This document shows, in pieces, positions 1 to 6,992 of a stretch of 11,361 nucleotides of DNA. The translations under genes were made by a program, and so were the position numbers. The stretch covers positions 1-11,361 of the forward strand of contig CAMIWY010000016.1 in NCBI GenBank assembly GCA_946402595.1, in the 5' to 3' direction. The notes beneath the pieces were generated by a model, which saw nothing but the letters and a program-made list of their open reading frames with translations, did not search any database and had not been told where the DNA came from. This DNA comes from an uncultured Clostridia bacterium (GTDB lineage Bacteria > Bacillota > Clostridia > Peptostreptococcales > Anaerovoracaceae). Numbering within the stretch: position 1 is the stretch's first letter; each line of letters opens with the position of its first letter.

Positions 1-1725
1 AAGTCCCAACCCTGTACCCTTTCCGGATTCCTTTGTCGTGTAGAACGGGTCGAATATCCTGGAGAGCGTCTCCGCATCCATTCCCGTTCCAGTATCCTTG
101 AACCTCAGTGCCACCCATCCGTCCTCGATCCTTGTGGATACAGTCAGGGTGCCTCCGGCTTCTCTCATCGCGTCATAGGCATTTAGCACGATGTTGATAA
201 CCAGCTGTGATACCTGTGTCTGGTCGCCTCTTATCTTGGCATGACCTGAACTGAATCTGCCCCTTACCTCCACGTTCTTCGGCTTGGCAGGCAGTGTTAC
301 CTTCAGCGAGCTGCGGATTATCTCAACAGGATCAAGATCCCTGAAGCTCTCCTCCTTGCCCTTCTTCGACAGGTCAGCAAGCCTCTGCACTATGTCCTTG
401 GCCTTGACGCTCGCATTGTACACTTCCATCATGTAATCCTGGATCTCAGCCTGATCGTCAGGCAGCATTTCCGCTGCCATCATGCTGTATCCCATGATAG
501 GAGTCAGGAGGTTGTTGAAATCATGAGCGATGCTGGCCGTCATCGTGCCGATCGTCTCAAGTCTCTGGTGGTGAGCCAGCGCCTGCATGTTCTGATTCAG
601 CTCGGCCATGGCGTTGTTTTTCTTCTTGAGTATTTCAAGTTCATTGTTGCTGACCGTGTTTGCTCTTCTCATGAGGAGCAGCATGAAAAGCAGAACGATA
701 ACGCCTGCCACACTCATGCCTCCGTATATAAGAATCTTCTCGGCAGCATTTCTTGAAGGCTTGAGAGCTTCATCGAAGTCAGTCGCTATACCGATGGCAA
801 ATTCCCCGTTGGTCGTCCTTCCGCTCGGCTGCACTATCATTCTGGCAGTATACGGATTGCCGTCAGGTCTCTTGAATTCAAATGACATGCCGTGAGATTC
901 CTGGCTGCCCTGGCAGTCTGTCATGAACGATATGAGTTTTGCCGTGCTCTCATCATGTTCATCAGCAGGCGATGTTATTTCGATCAGACCGGCACGCTGG
1001 TTTATTACGAGAGCAGCAGTGCTGTCCATCAGCATCACACCTCTTGCAGGGCTGTTTCCGATGGCATTTATATACAGCTGCTCAAGGCTCAGAAGCGCTT
1101 CGTATCTGACGCCTCCCCGGCCGCTTACTTCGTACGCCATGAAGTATCTGCCATCACCGTCACTGCATATTCGCAGGCCCCTTCCGTCAGCTTCTGTTCT
1201 GAATGAATAGGCCTTATTCCCTGATGCTGACAGAACTATTTTGTCTCCGTCAACCATAAGCATGTCTGCATAGACCGGATTCGACAGCATTGTGTTATTC
1301 TCTATGTATTTTCTGAGCCCGGCTGTATCACTCTTCCCTGATTCGACCCATTCTCTGCGCAGCTCCTCGAGCTGGTTCCTCGCAAAGAAAGTATCCGCTT
1401 CTCTGCAGAATGAGGTAAGCGCATTTTCTATGTTTATGTCTTCCGAACTGATGAGGCTGTAGAACTGCTTGTCCTTCTCCTCCATTATCGTACTGTCAAA
1501 GTCCCGGAAAGCATCCCATACCTTGAAAACACCGACAGCGATACAGATAACGGCAATGGCAACGGCAACCATGAACAGGTTCCTTCTTATCTGCCTGCCT
1601 TCACTGCCGTCGTCTCCGCCTTCACCCTTTCCGAATATCTTAATTTCAGGGATCTCATTGATGATCCCGGGCTTTTCATCCTGATTCTCTTTCAGGACCG
1701 CGCCTGGTTCTTTCTGGTTTTCCAT
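1..1725 (-). CDS. Membrane sensor histidine kinase, C-terminus cut by the window edge
   Basis: A transmembrane sensor kinase that should autophosphorylate on a histidine and pass phosphate to a response regulator. 575 codons are visible and the frame runs off the left edge without a stop. Residues 1-48 are a hydrophilic cytoplasmic tail, TM1 is about 49-67, an extracellular sensor region follows (about 70-330), and TM2 is about 333-352. A coiled linker leads to the dimerization helix, with the phospho-acceptor in the HDFNNLL motif (H401). ATPase motifs: N box around N515 (NIVLNAYDAM), G1 box DTGTGM at 544-549, F box FDPFYTT at 558-564, and G2 box GKGTGLGL at 568-575, exactly at the edge. DFNNLL kinases are often hybrids with a receiver domain after the ATPase, but that part would lie outside. 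The start at 1725 has AGAGGG five bases upstream and lies 22 bases after the tex stop, so it is probably cotranscribed with tex. The sensor ligand is unknown. Confidence 0.9.
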   Translation of the reverse strand, partial: MENQKEPGAVLKENQDEKPGIINEIPEIKIFGKGEGGDDGSEGRQIRRNLFMVAVAIAVICIAVGVFKVWDAFRDFDSTIMEEKDKQFYSLISSEDINIENALTSFCREADTFFARNQLEELRREWVESGKSDTAGLRKYIENNTMLSNPVYADMLMVDGDKIVLSASGNKAYSFRTEADGRGLRICSDGDGRYFMAYEVSGRGGVRYEALLSLEQLYINAIGNSPARGVMLMDSTAALVINQRAGLIEITSPADEHDESTAKLISFMTDCQGSQESHGMSFEFKRPDGNPYTARMIVQPSGRTTNGEFAIGIATDFDEALKPSRNAAEKILIYGGMSVAGVIVLLFMLLLMRRANTVSNNELEILKKKNNAMAELNQNMQALAHHQRLETIGTMTASIAHDFNNLLTPIMGYSMMAAEMLPDDQAEIQDYMMEVYNASVKAKDIVQRLADLSKKGKEESFRDLDPVEIIRSSLKVTLPAKPKNVEVRGRFSSGHAKIRGDQTQVSQLVINIVLNAYDAMREAGGTLTVSTRIEDGWVALRFKDTGTGMDAETLSRIFDPFYTTKESGKGTGLGL

Positions 1726-1747
1726 CTGTTCCCTCTTCCCGTGCGGA

Positions 1748-3928
1748 TCATTTTTTCTTCATAGAAAGAGCTATCTTGCCTCGTTTCTCATCAACGGACA
1801 GGACTCTCACGTCAACTATATCACCTACTCTGACGATATCAAGCGGATGCTTTACATACCGGTCAGACATTTCTGAAATATGGACGAGCCCGTCCTGATG
1901 CACCCCTATGTCGACAAAAGCTCCGAAGTCAACTATATTGCGTACTGTGCCCTTAAGCTCCATTCCTTCAGTGAGATCGGACATCTCCATGACATCACTT
2001 CTCAGCACCGGAGCCTCCGCTTCGCTTCTCGGGTCCCTTCCCGGTTTTTCCAGCTCTGCAGCGATATCTGCAAATGTATATTTCCCTATGCCCAGCCTGT
2101 CTGCCAGCTCAGTCCTGCGGCTTATGCCGCTTACCTTTCCTGCCCGGACGTCTGCATCAGTAAAGCCGCATTCCTTCAGGATCGCTCTTGCAGCCCCATA
2201 GCTCTCCGGATGTACAGATGTTGCATCCAGGACCTCATTTCCGTCTGTTATGCGCAGGAATCCGGCACACTGCTCGAACGCCTTAGGTCCGAGCTTAGGT
2301 ACTGAGAGCAGGTCCTTTCTCGACATGAACCTGCCGTGCTCATTCCTGTACGCTACTATATTCGCCGCGATCGTTTTGCTTATGCCGGATACATAGCCGA
2401 GCAGCGAAGGCGAAGCTGTGTTGACATCGACTCCGACTCTGTTGACGCAGTCTTCAACCACTGCGCCGAGAACTTCCCCGAGTCTCTTCTGATTCATGTC
2501 ATGCTGGTACTGGCCTACTCCGATGGCTTTAGGATCGATCTTGACCAGCTCCGACAAAGGGTCCTGCAGTCTCCTCGCTATCGAAGCCGAGCTCCTCTCG
2601 CCCACATCGAGATCAGGGTATTCTTCAGTCGCCAGCCTGCTTGCCGAATACACCGAGGCTCCCGCCTCATTTACTATCACATACTGCAGCTTTCTTCCGG
2701 AATGCTTTGCATATTCCCTGATAAAATCCGCAATGATCTTTTCCGATTCTCTCGAAGCTGTTCCGTTGCCGACAGAGATGATCTCTATCCCGTGTCTATC
2801 GCACAGCCCCGTGAGCACGCGTTTTGCATCGTCGACTCTGTTCTGCGGAGCAGTCGGGAATATTACGGCTGTTTCAAGGATCTTGCCTGTCGGATCGCAC
2901 ACAGCAAGCTTGCATCCTGTCCTGAATGCAGGGTCCCAGCCGAGCACAGTCTTCCCCTGAAGCGGCGGCTGCATCAGCAGCTGCTCAAGGTTGGATGCAA
3001 AGATCTTCATCGCTCCTTCTTCAGCTTTGTCCGTCAGTTCTCCTCTTACATCAGTAGCGATCGACGGAGCTATCAGGCGCTTATAGGCATCTTCTGCCGC
3101 ATCGAGAACATACGGCCTGCACGTAGCTGTTGTTCTGCGCGCTGCATGGCGCTCAAGGTAGTCAAGAATGTCATCAGCCGGCGCATCAACTGAGACCGAC
3201 AGGACTTTCTCTTTCTCCCCTCTGTTGATCGCAAGTATGCGGTGGCCGGGGATCTTCGATGCAGCTTCGCTGTACTCGTAGTAATTCTCATAGACAGTGC
3301 GCTCACCATTCTCTGACGCCTTCTTTCCCTCAGATCCCATGCCGCTTTCTATCATTCCGCGCTGCATCGTCCTGCGGCGGATCCACGCTCTGTAGTCGGC
3401 ATTGTCAGATATGTCACCTGCTATGATGTCCTCCGCAAGAGAAATGGCTGTTTCTGCATCCGGCACTTCCTTCTCATCATTTATATAGCGTGCCGCTTCT
3501 GCAAGCGGATCACCTTCCGATGAAGGAGACAGGAGCCAGTCTGCAAGACCCTGCATGCCTTTCTCTCTTGCGACATCGGCACGGGTTTTGCGCTTTGGTT
3601 TATACGGACGGTACAGGTCTTCAACAGCAGCCGCAGTCTCCGCCCTGATGATCTTTTCTTCAAGCTCAGAAGTGAGCTTGCCCTGCTCATCTATCGAAGC
3701 AAGTACGGTCTGCTTTCTCTCTTCGAGGTTTCTGAGGTATTTCAGCCGCTCATCCAGTGCCCTCAGAGTCTCATCATCCAGTGCACCCGTTGCTTCCTTA
3801 CGGTATCTGGCGATAAACGGGATCGTGCTCCCGCCGTCGATCAGCTCTACGACAGCTGTGACCTGCCATTCCTTGATTCCCAGATCCTGTGCGATTCTCT
3901 GTGTTATCCTGCCGTTAACATCCGGCAT
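1748..3928 (-). CDS. tex: Tex family S1 RNA-binding protein (transcription accessory protein)
   Basis: Tex is a conserved cytoplasmic nucleic-acid-binding protein linked to transcription and RNA metabolism. It is recognised along its whole length: the N-terminal motif TIPFIARYRKEATGALDDET, the YRPYKPKRKTRA stretch, a YqgF-like RNase H fold (about residues 325-460, starting at LGWDPAFRTG), a helix-hairpin-helix region (about 496-560, KLGPKAFEQCAGFLRI), and a C-terminal S1 domain (about 655-726, DFGAFVDIGVHQDGLVHIS). The chosen start gives 726 residues, usual for the family, and aligns with the start of E. coli YhgF/Tex as I remember it. It has AGGA nine bases upstream. An ATG at 3979 would add 17 residues, but it sits about five bases after the expected transcription start and has a cramped ribosome binding site. 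The frame stays open to 4165, beyond any plausible start. First gene of a likely operon with the downstream kinase. Confidence 0.95.
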   Translation of the reverse strand: MPDVNGRITQRIAQDLGIKEWQVTAVVELIDGGSTIPFIARYRKEATGALDDETLRALDERLKYLRNLEERKQTVLASIDEQGKLTSELEEKIIRAETAAAVEDLYRPYKPKRKTRADVAREKGMQGLADWLLSPSSEGDPLAEAARYINDEKEVPDAETAISLAEDIIAGDISDNADYRAWIRRRTMQRGMIESGMGSEGKKASENGERTVYENYYEYSEAASKIPGHRILAINRGEKEKVLSVSVDAPADDILDYLERHAARRTTATCRPYVLDAAEDAYKRLIAPSIATDVRGELTDKAEEGAMKIFASNLEQLLMQPPLQGKTVLGWDPAFRTGCKLAVCDPTGKILETAVIFPTAPQNRVDDAKRVLTGLCDRHGIEIISVGNGTASRESEKIIADFIREYAKHSGRKLQYVIVNEAGASVYSASRLATEEYPDLDVGERSSASIARRLQDPLSELVKIDPKAIGVGQYQHDMNQKRLGEVLGAVVEDCVNRVGVDVNTASPSLLGYVSGISKTIAANIVAYRNEHGRFMSRKDLLSVPKLGPKAFEQCAGFLRITDGNEVLDATSVHPESYGAARAILKECGFTDADVRAGKVSGISRRTELADRLGIGKYTFADIAAELEKPGRDPRSEAEAPVLRSDVMEMSDLTEGMELKGTVRNIVDFGAFVDIGVHQDGLVHISEMSDRYVKHPLDIVRVGDIVDVRVLSVDEKRGKIALSMKKK

Positions 3929-3990
3929 AATTGTTGTTCCTGAAGTGTCTTTCAATATCTTTCCCCTATATGTAGTCATATTTCCTTCCA

Positions 3991-4019
3991 AGTCTACCAT
4001 CCCTAGGCATTCAAGGCAA
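3991..4019 (-). promoter_or_regulatory. Likely promoter of tex
   Basis: On the minus strand, -35 TTGCCT (4019-4014) and -10 TAGACT (3996-3991) are separated by 17 bases, each matching 4 of 6 consensus positions. Transcription would start near 3984, leaving a leader of about 56 bases to the ATG at 3928. Called by eye only. Confidence 0.4.
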
Positions 4020-4047
4020 ATTATTATTCTGCACCCCGGCGCAGCAC

Positions 4048-4076
4048 TTGATTTTGGCGCCGACTTTGCGTACCAT
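4048..4076 (+). promoter_or_regulatory. Likely promoter of the zinc-ribbon/membrane-protein unit
   Basis: On the plus strand, TTGATT (4048-4053) and TACCAT (4071-4076) are 17 bases apart, each matching 4 of 6 consensus positions. It diverges from the tex promoter. Transcription would start near 4083, ahead of the ATG at 4130. Called by eye only. Confidence 0.4.
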
Positions 4077-4129
4077 TCACAGGGAGACGGGCGATCAGTC
4101 TGTCTGAAGTGATTCCGGAGGGCACGATA

Positions 4130-4603
4130 ATGCTTGACAGCAACTATCTGATCATTAACAGACATCCGCAGAAATTCTCTGAGATGCGCATCGCGGGCAA
4201 AGCAGCTGTATTCACTGATGCGGAAGGCAAAGTTCTCGACTACGGCGTACTTGCTCTCGGCAGCTCAGTCTATGCGGCACTTTACTGTGACGAGGTGCAT
4301 AATGTCACACTTGTATTTGACAAAGCCGGGCATCAGGACGTAGTGACGATCCTGTGGCTGACGGAAGAGGATTACAGCAAGGGCCTTGATAAGCTCAGGG
4401 ATGTTCTCAGGATGCACTTCTCTCCGCAGAACAAAAAGCTCAACCGCTATGCGGAAGCAGTTGCGGAAAAGCTCGCTCTGGGTGTAAAATTGCGGATAAC
4501 TGATGCGGTCAGAGCCTCGGATATGGTAGAATGTCCGGAGTGCGGCATGCTCAACCCGGCAGGCAGTCAGTACTGTCTGGACTGCGGCGCAGAGATCGAG
4601 TGA
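4130..4603 (+). CDS. Uncharacterised protein with C-terminal zinc ribbon
   Basis: A 157-residue soluble protein of unknown function. The C-terminus is a clear zinc ribbon: CPECG and CLDCG with Cys135, Cys138, Cys149 and Cys152 (C-x2-C-x10-C-x2-C), of the kind common at the ends of small Bacillota proteins. Residues 1-125 are mixed beta then alpha with no signal peptide or membrane segment: beta-rich up to about residue 78, then a helical part about 79-117. I do not recognise this part. The ATG at 4130 is chosen because GGAGG lies eight bases upstream; an in-frame GTG at 4109 has no ribosome binding site. The next gene begins 41 bases downstream on the same strand, so the two are probably cotranscribed. 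The zinc ribbon suggests binding to a protein or nucleic acid, but this is inference. Confidence 0.85.
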   Translation: MLDSNYLIINRHPQKFSEMRIAGKAAVFTDAEGKVLDYGVLALGSSVYAALYCDEVHNVTLVFDKAGHQDVVTILWLTEEDYSKGLDKLRDVLRMHFSPQNKKLNRYAEAVAEKLALGVKLRITDAVRASDMVECPECGMLNPAGSQYCLDCGAEIE

Positions 4604-4644
4604 GCCCGCGTTTGAAAAGAATACGATCAACCAAGGAGATATTG

Positions 4645-5364
4645 ATGGCTACAGATAAGATAACGGCTGCAGAAGCCGAGGTAAAAGAAGAAGTAAAAGA
4701 GGCTGCAGCTGCAGCTGAAGAAGCTGTTCAGGCTGAAGAAACACCTGTCAGGGTCAGCAGCAAGAGAGCAAAAAAGACCGCACGCAGAGAAGCCAAGGCT
4801 GCACGCAAGGCTGCAAATAAGATAGAGGAAAAGAAGTCAAGGCCTAACAACCTTCTCATAGGACTGATGATATTCGGAGTCGTTGTAGGCATGTTCGCCT
4901 TCGTGCTCGGATACAACTATTTCAGCAAGCCTGCAACTATCGCCAAGTACATAGAGAAGAACGGCGGTGAGGAAGCATTCGGAAATATGCAGATCGACGA
5001 GTACACGACTGCAGATGTTACAGCTGACGGCAACTCCATGAATATCATCTTCACTGCCAAGGCAGACGATGAGGATACAGCGGCACAGATCAAGGAGTAT
5101 TACTCCGGAGACAGCGGAACAGAAATGCTTGAGTACTATGCAGAGCAGATGCTGACAGGCATCAAGCCTAGGACCAGAGCATTCTCTGCCGACGTGAAGG
5201 CAGTCTTCAATCTGAACGGAGAAGAGATCAATTCAGTTGAAATGACATATAAGGAAGCCAAGGACAAGATGGAAGAAGCACAGAAGGAAGCTGAAGAGGC
5301 TGCGGAAGATGCTGATGCTGATGCTGACGCTGATGCCGATGAAGCAGAAGAGTCCGGCGAGTGA
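4645..5364 (+). CDS. Single-pass membrane protein with charged N-terminus and Asp-Ala repeat tail
   Basis: A 239-residue protein of unknown function. Residues 1-30 are acidic and Ala/Glu-rich, 39-65 are strongly basic and probably helical or coiled (KRAKK, ARREAKAARKAANK), and 70-90 form one hydrophobic membrane helix. The basic side before the helix suggests an inside N-terminus and an outside C-terminus. Residues 97-205 are a compact outer domain (KYIEKNGGEEAFG, then VTADGNSMNIIFTAKA) whose pattern reminds me of the DUF4854 family of Bacillota surface proteins; this resemblance is from memory and uncertain. The tail is a Glu/Ala/Lys helix followed by alternating Asp-Ala (222-232) and an acidic end. 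Start at 4645: AAGGAG six bases upstream. Second gene of the unit with the zinc-ribbon protein, ended by the terminator at 5388-5419. Confidence 0.85.
   Translation: MATDKITAAEAEVKEEVKEAAAAAEEAVQAEETPVRVSSKRAKKTARREAKAARKAANKIEEKKSRPNNLLIGLMIFGVVVGMFAFVLGYNYFSKPATIAKYIEKNGGEEAFGNMQIDEYTTADVTADGNSMNIIFTAKADDEDTAAQIKEYYSGDSGTEMLEYYAEQMLTGIKPRTRAFSADVKAVFNLNGEEINSVEMTYKEAKDKMEEAQKEAEEAAEDADADADADADEAEESGE
5308..5340 (+). repeat. GATGCT hexanucleotide repeat coding for (Asp-Ala)n
   Basis: Five and a half near-perfect six-base units (GATGCT with GACGCT and GATGCC variants) inside the membrane-protein gene, coding for Asp-Ala-Asp-Ala. The synonymous changes suggest the array is not freshly expanded. 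A gain or loss of whole units keeps the frame. Confidence 0.85.
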
Positions 5365-5387
5365 TCATCTCCCCGACAGATAACATC

Positions 5388-5419
5388 AAAAAATCTCTCA
5401 GGCAACTGAGAGATTTTTT
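5388..5419. terminator. Bidirectional intrinsic terminator between converging genes
   Basis: A perfect 14-bp stem (AAAAAATCTCTCAG pairing with CTGAGAGATTTTTT) around a GCAA loop, a GNRA-type tetraloop on the plus strand. The arms give a T run on both strands, so it can end the plus-strand membrane-protein unit and the minus-strand response regulator, whose stop lies 42 bases away. Confidence 0.93.
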
Positions 5420-5461
5420 ATTTCCTTAAGCTGCATCCCTGCAGCACTCATATACTGATGT

Positions 5462-6154
5462 CTACTGTCCGACTGTGAACCTGTAGCCGAGACCTCTTAC
5501 TGTAATCAGGTATTTAGGCGTGGAAGGATCATCTTCGATCTTCTGTCTCAGCCTGTTGACATATACCATGATAGCGTTTTCGTCTATGATCGTCTCGCCC
5601 CAGATGACAGAATAGATCATGTCCTTGGAGAAAATATGATCCACGTTGTCTATGAACAGCTTTATCATGGAGTTCTCCTTGGATGAAAGAGGTATCTCCA
5701 CATCGTTTTTATAGAACCTCAGGGTCGAAGTATTGTATGTGAACGGCCCTGCAGTGATTATGTTGCTCGTGCCCTGAGGCGAAGTGCTGCGGCTGCGTCT
5801 TATGAGCGCCTTGGCCTTGGCGACCAGTGTGACCGGATTGAATGGCTTGGTGATATAATCATCAGCCCCTATCTCAAGCCCGTACAGAGCATCCTGGTCT
5901 TCCTTGCGACCGCTTACGACCATAACAGGTGTAGTAAGCCCGTTTCCCCTCAGCTGCTGTATTACTTCGAAGCCATTGATACCTCTCATGTTGATGTCGA
6001 GAAGTATAAGGTCATATTTATTCTGCTTTACCAGTTCAAGCGCCGCCTCTCCGCTGATGGCAAGATCCGCTTCGATCCCGTTGTTCTTGAGCGCCTTGAA
6101 CAGCATTGTCAGTATTGTTTTGTCATCATCAACGACAAGTACTTTTTCAGACAT
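5462..6154 (-). CDS. OmpR/PhoB-type response regulator transcription factor
   Basis: A 230-residue DNA-binding response regulator. The receiver domain (about 1-120) has the acid pair D10/D11, the phospho-acceptor D53 (LLDINM), S81 in the switch position (VVSGR) and K103 (ITKPF), so all key residues are present. The C-terminal winged helix (about 132-229) ends with the typical VNRLRQKIEDDP and RGLGYRF motifs. Start at 6154: AGGAGG five bases upstream. No kinase gene is adjacent: upstream is the sulfoxide reductase, which faces the same way, and this gene has its own promoter. It is therefore an orphan in this window. The truncated kinase at the left edge is a possible partner, but a gene in tandem with that kinase outside the window is equally possible. 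Target genes are unknown. Confidence 0.95.
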   Translation of the reverse strand: MSEKVLVVDDDKTILTMLFKALKNNGIEADLAISGEAALELVKQNKYDLILLDINMRGINGFEVIQQLRGNGLTTPVMVVSGRKEDQDALYGLEIGADDYITKPFNPVTLVAKAKALIRRSRSTSPQGTSNIITAGPFTYNTSTLRFYKNDVEIPLSSKENSMIKLFIDNVDHIFSKDMIYSVIWGETIIDENAIMVYVNRLRQKIEDDPSTPKYLITVRGLGYRFTVGQ

Positions 6155-6197
6155 TTGTGCCTCCTGATCCCATACCGGAATTATTCATACTTAATAT

Positions 6198-6226
6198 ATT
6201 TTAGCACAGTAACGATTGTGAGGCAA
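6198..6226 (-). promoter_or_regulatory. Likely promoter of the response regulator
   Basis: On the minus strand, TTGCCT (6226-6221) and TAAAAT (6203-6198, five of six consensus positions) are 17 bases apart. The start point would be near 6191, about 37 bases before the ATG. The spacer is flanked by CACA and TGTG in inverted orientation (CACAATCGTTACTGTG), a possible but imperfect operator. Because it lies between the stop of the reductase gene and this gene, the two are probably separate transcripts or have a mixed arrangement. Confidence 0.5.
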
Positions 6227-6243
6227 AATCTTTGCGCCTTACG

Positions 6244-6696
6244 CTAAGCGATGATCGTTTCCAGTGCTGCAGCAAAAGTTTCGAGCCCCTGTCTGTCATC
6301 TTCCGTGAATCTCTCCTTGAAAGGGCTGTCGATGTCTATGACTCCGTACACTTCCCCGTTCCTGTGAAGCGGCACTACTATCTCGGAATTGCTCGCTGAG
6401 TCGCATGCGATATGTCCCGGGAAGAAATGGACATCGGGAACCAGCTGGGTCCGGTCTTCCAGAACCGCCGTTCCGCATACACCCTTTCCTGCCTCAATCA
6501 CCGTGCATGCTGTTTTGCCCTGAAATGGCCCCAGTTCAAGCCTGCCGTTTCTCATTATGTAGAATCCGGCCCAGTTGATATCTTCAAGTGAATCCCACAG
6601 AAGTGCTGACGCATTGGAAAGAATGGTAATGTCCCATTCCACACCTTCCGATAGAGATTCAAGCTGCATCTTCATCAATCCGTAATCTGTTTTCAT
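6244..6696 (-). CDS. msrC: Free methionine-(R)-sulfoxide reductase (GAF domain, fRMsr)
   Basis: Reduces free L-methionine-R-sulfoxide to methionine in the cytosol, using thioredoxin-like donors; an oxidative-damage repair enzyme. The protein is almost entirely one GAF domain with the family signature: INWAGFY, GPFQGKTAC, GKGVCGTA, DVHFFPGHIACD, SNSEIVVPL and GVIDIDSP. The three cysteines C64, C74 and C98 have the same spacing (10 and 24) as the catalytic and resolving cysteines that I recall in E. coli YebR, so it should be active. Length 150 residues, slightly shorter than E. coli (165). Three ATGs are clustered at 6708, 6702 and 6696. I chose 6696 because GGAG lies six bases upstream and it aligns with the family start; 6708 is a real alternative. 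The frame stays open to 6813, but that is upstream of the promoter at 6773-6802. Confidence 0.92.
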   Translation of the reverse strand: MKTDYGLMKMQLESLSEGVEWDITILSNASALLWDSLEDINWAGFYIMRNGRLELGPFQGKTACTVIEAGKGVCGTAVLEDRTQLVPDVHFFPGHIACDSASNSEIVVPLHRNGEVYGVIDIDSPFKERFTEDDRQGLETFAAALETIIA

Positions 6697-6730
6697 CTTC
6701 ATCTCCATGTCTCTTTCCCGCGGGACCGGC

Positions 6731-6740
6731 CCGGCGCCGG
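6731..6740. other. GC-rich perfect palindrome in the msrC leader
   Basis: CCGGCGCCGG is a 10-base perfect palindrome with further GC-rich pairing potential next to it (GGCC, CGCGGG). It lies between the expected msrC transcription start (about 6766) and the ATG. It may form a leader hairpin or bind a protein; it may also be chance. Confidence 0.35.
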
Positions 6741-6772
6741 ATTTCCGTTCATGTTCTGTCCGTTTCCTGACT

Positions 6773-6802
6773 ATTATAGCACGTAAAGCAGAGGCCTGAA
6801 AA
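6773..6802 (-). promoter_or_regulatory. Likely msrC promoter with extended -10
   Basis: On the minus strand a perfect TATAAT (6778-6773) is preceded by TGC, an extended -10 motif. A weak -35 TTTTCA (6802-6797) lies 18 bases upstream. Transcription should start near 6766, giving a leader of 58 to 70 bases depending on the start codon. Confidence 0.6.
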
Positions 6803-6822
6803 TTGGTTGACAATCCACCACA

Positions 6823-6855
6823 AATGCCCTTTTTTCGGGCATTACAGGCTTTTTT
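6823..6855 (+). terminator. Hairpin followed by T6, terminator-like, without an obvious gene
   Basis: AATGCCC (6823-6829) pairs with GGGCATT (6837-6843) around a T-rich loop, followed by ACAGGC and T6 (6850-6855). The CAGGC before the T run can also pair with GCCTG at 6794-6798. Read on the plus strand it resembles an intrinsic terminator, but no plus-strand gene ends here. It may stop antisense transcription toward the WYL gene, or be the end of a small RNA. Confidence 0.35.
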
Positions 6856-6870
6856 GAATTATCTGATTAT

Positions 6871-6915
6871 AAAAATAGCCAATTGCATCATGCCTGTTCA
6901 AAAAATAACCTATTG
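6871..6915. repeat. Direct repeat pair upstream of the WYL regulator gene
   Basis: AAAAATAGCCAATTG (6871-6885) and AAAAATAACCTATTG (6901-6915) match at 13 of 15 bases and start exactly 30 bases apart, close to three helical turns. TTGACC recurs at 6913-6918 and 6963-6968. The rest of the AT-rich gap 6856-6950 shows nothing else I can name. Candidate binding sites for autoregulation, by inference. Confidence 0.45.
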
Positions 6916-6949
6916 ACCAGATAACTCATCAATCATTTTGAAATCAATG

Positions 6950-6958
6950 TGCTATATT
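6950..6958 (+). promoter_or_regulatory. Possible extended -10 promoter of the WYL gene
   Basis: TGC followed by TATATT (6953-6958) forms an extended -10 element on the plus strand; no good -35 is seen at the usual distance, which is common for extended -10 promoters. The start would be near 6965, just before the AAGGAGG at 6975-6981. Confidence 0.4.
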
Positions 6959-6992
6959 TATGTTGACCTATTTCAAGGAGGTTCCCCTTAAA

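Noticed and set aside
523..1684. Several plus-strand frames of 71-104 codons opposite the histidine kinase
   Set aside because: The minus-strand frame has all kinase motifs; the opposite frames have low-complexity or Cys/Ser-rich products without a recognisable family.
2336..3193. Long plus-strand open frame (285 codons) opposite tex, and another at 3555-4112
   Set aside because: Both lie wholly or mostly antisense to tex, a strongly recognised gene, their products show no domain, and no suitable ribosome binding site was seen. They are shadows of tex codon use.
4109..4129. GTG start for the zinc-ribbon protein
   Set aside because: No ribosome binding site upstream, while the ATG at 4130 has GGAGG at eight bases.
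4531..4644. N-terminal extension of the membrane protein to 4531
   Set aside because: It overlaps the end of the zinc-ribbon gene in another frame and has no function; AAGGAG with proper spacing supports the ATG at 4645.
6807..6812. Perfect TTGACA on the plus strand as a -35 element
   Set aside because: At 16-18 bases downstream there is only a T run inside a hairpin, not a -10 element.
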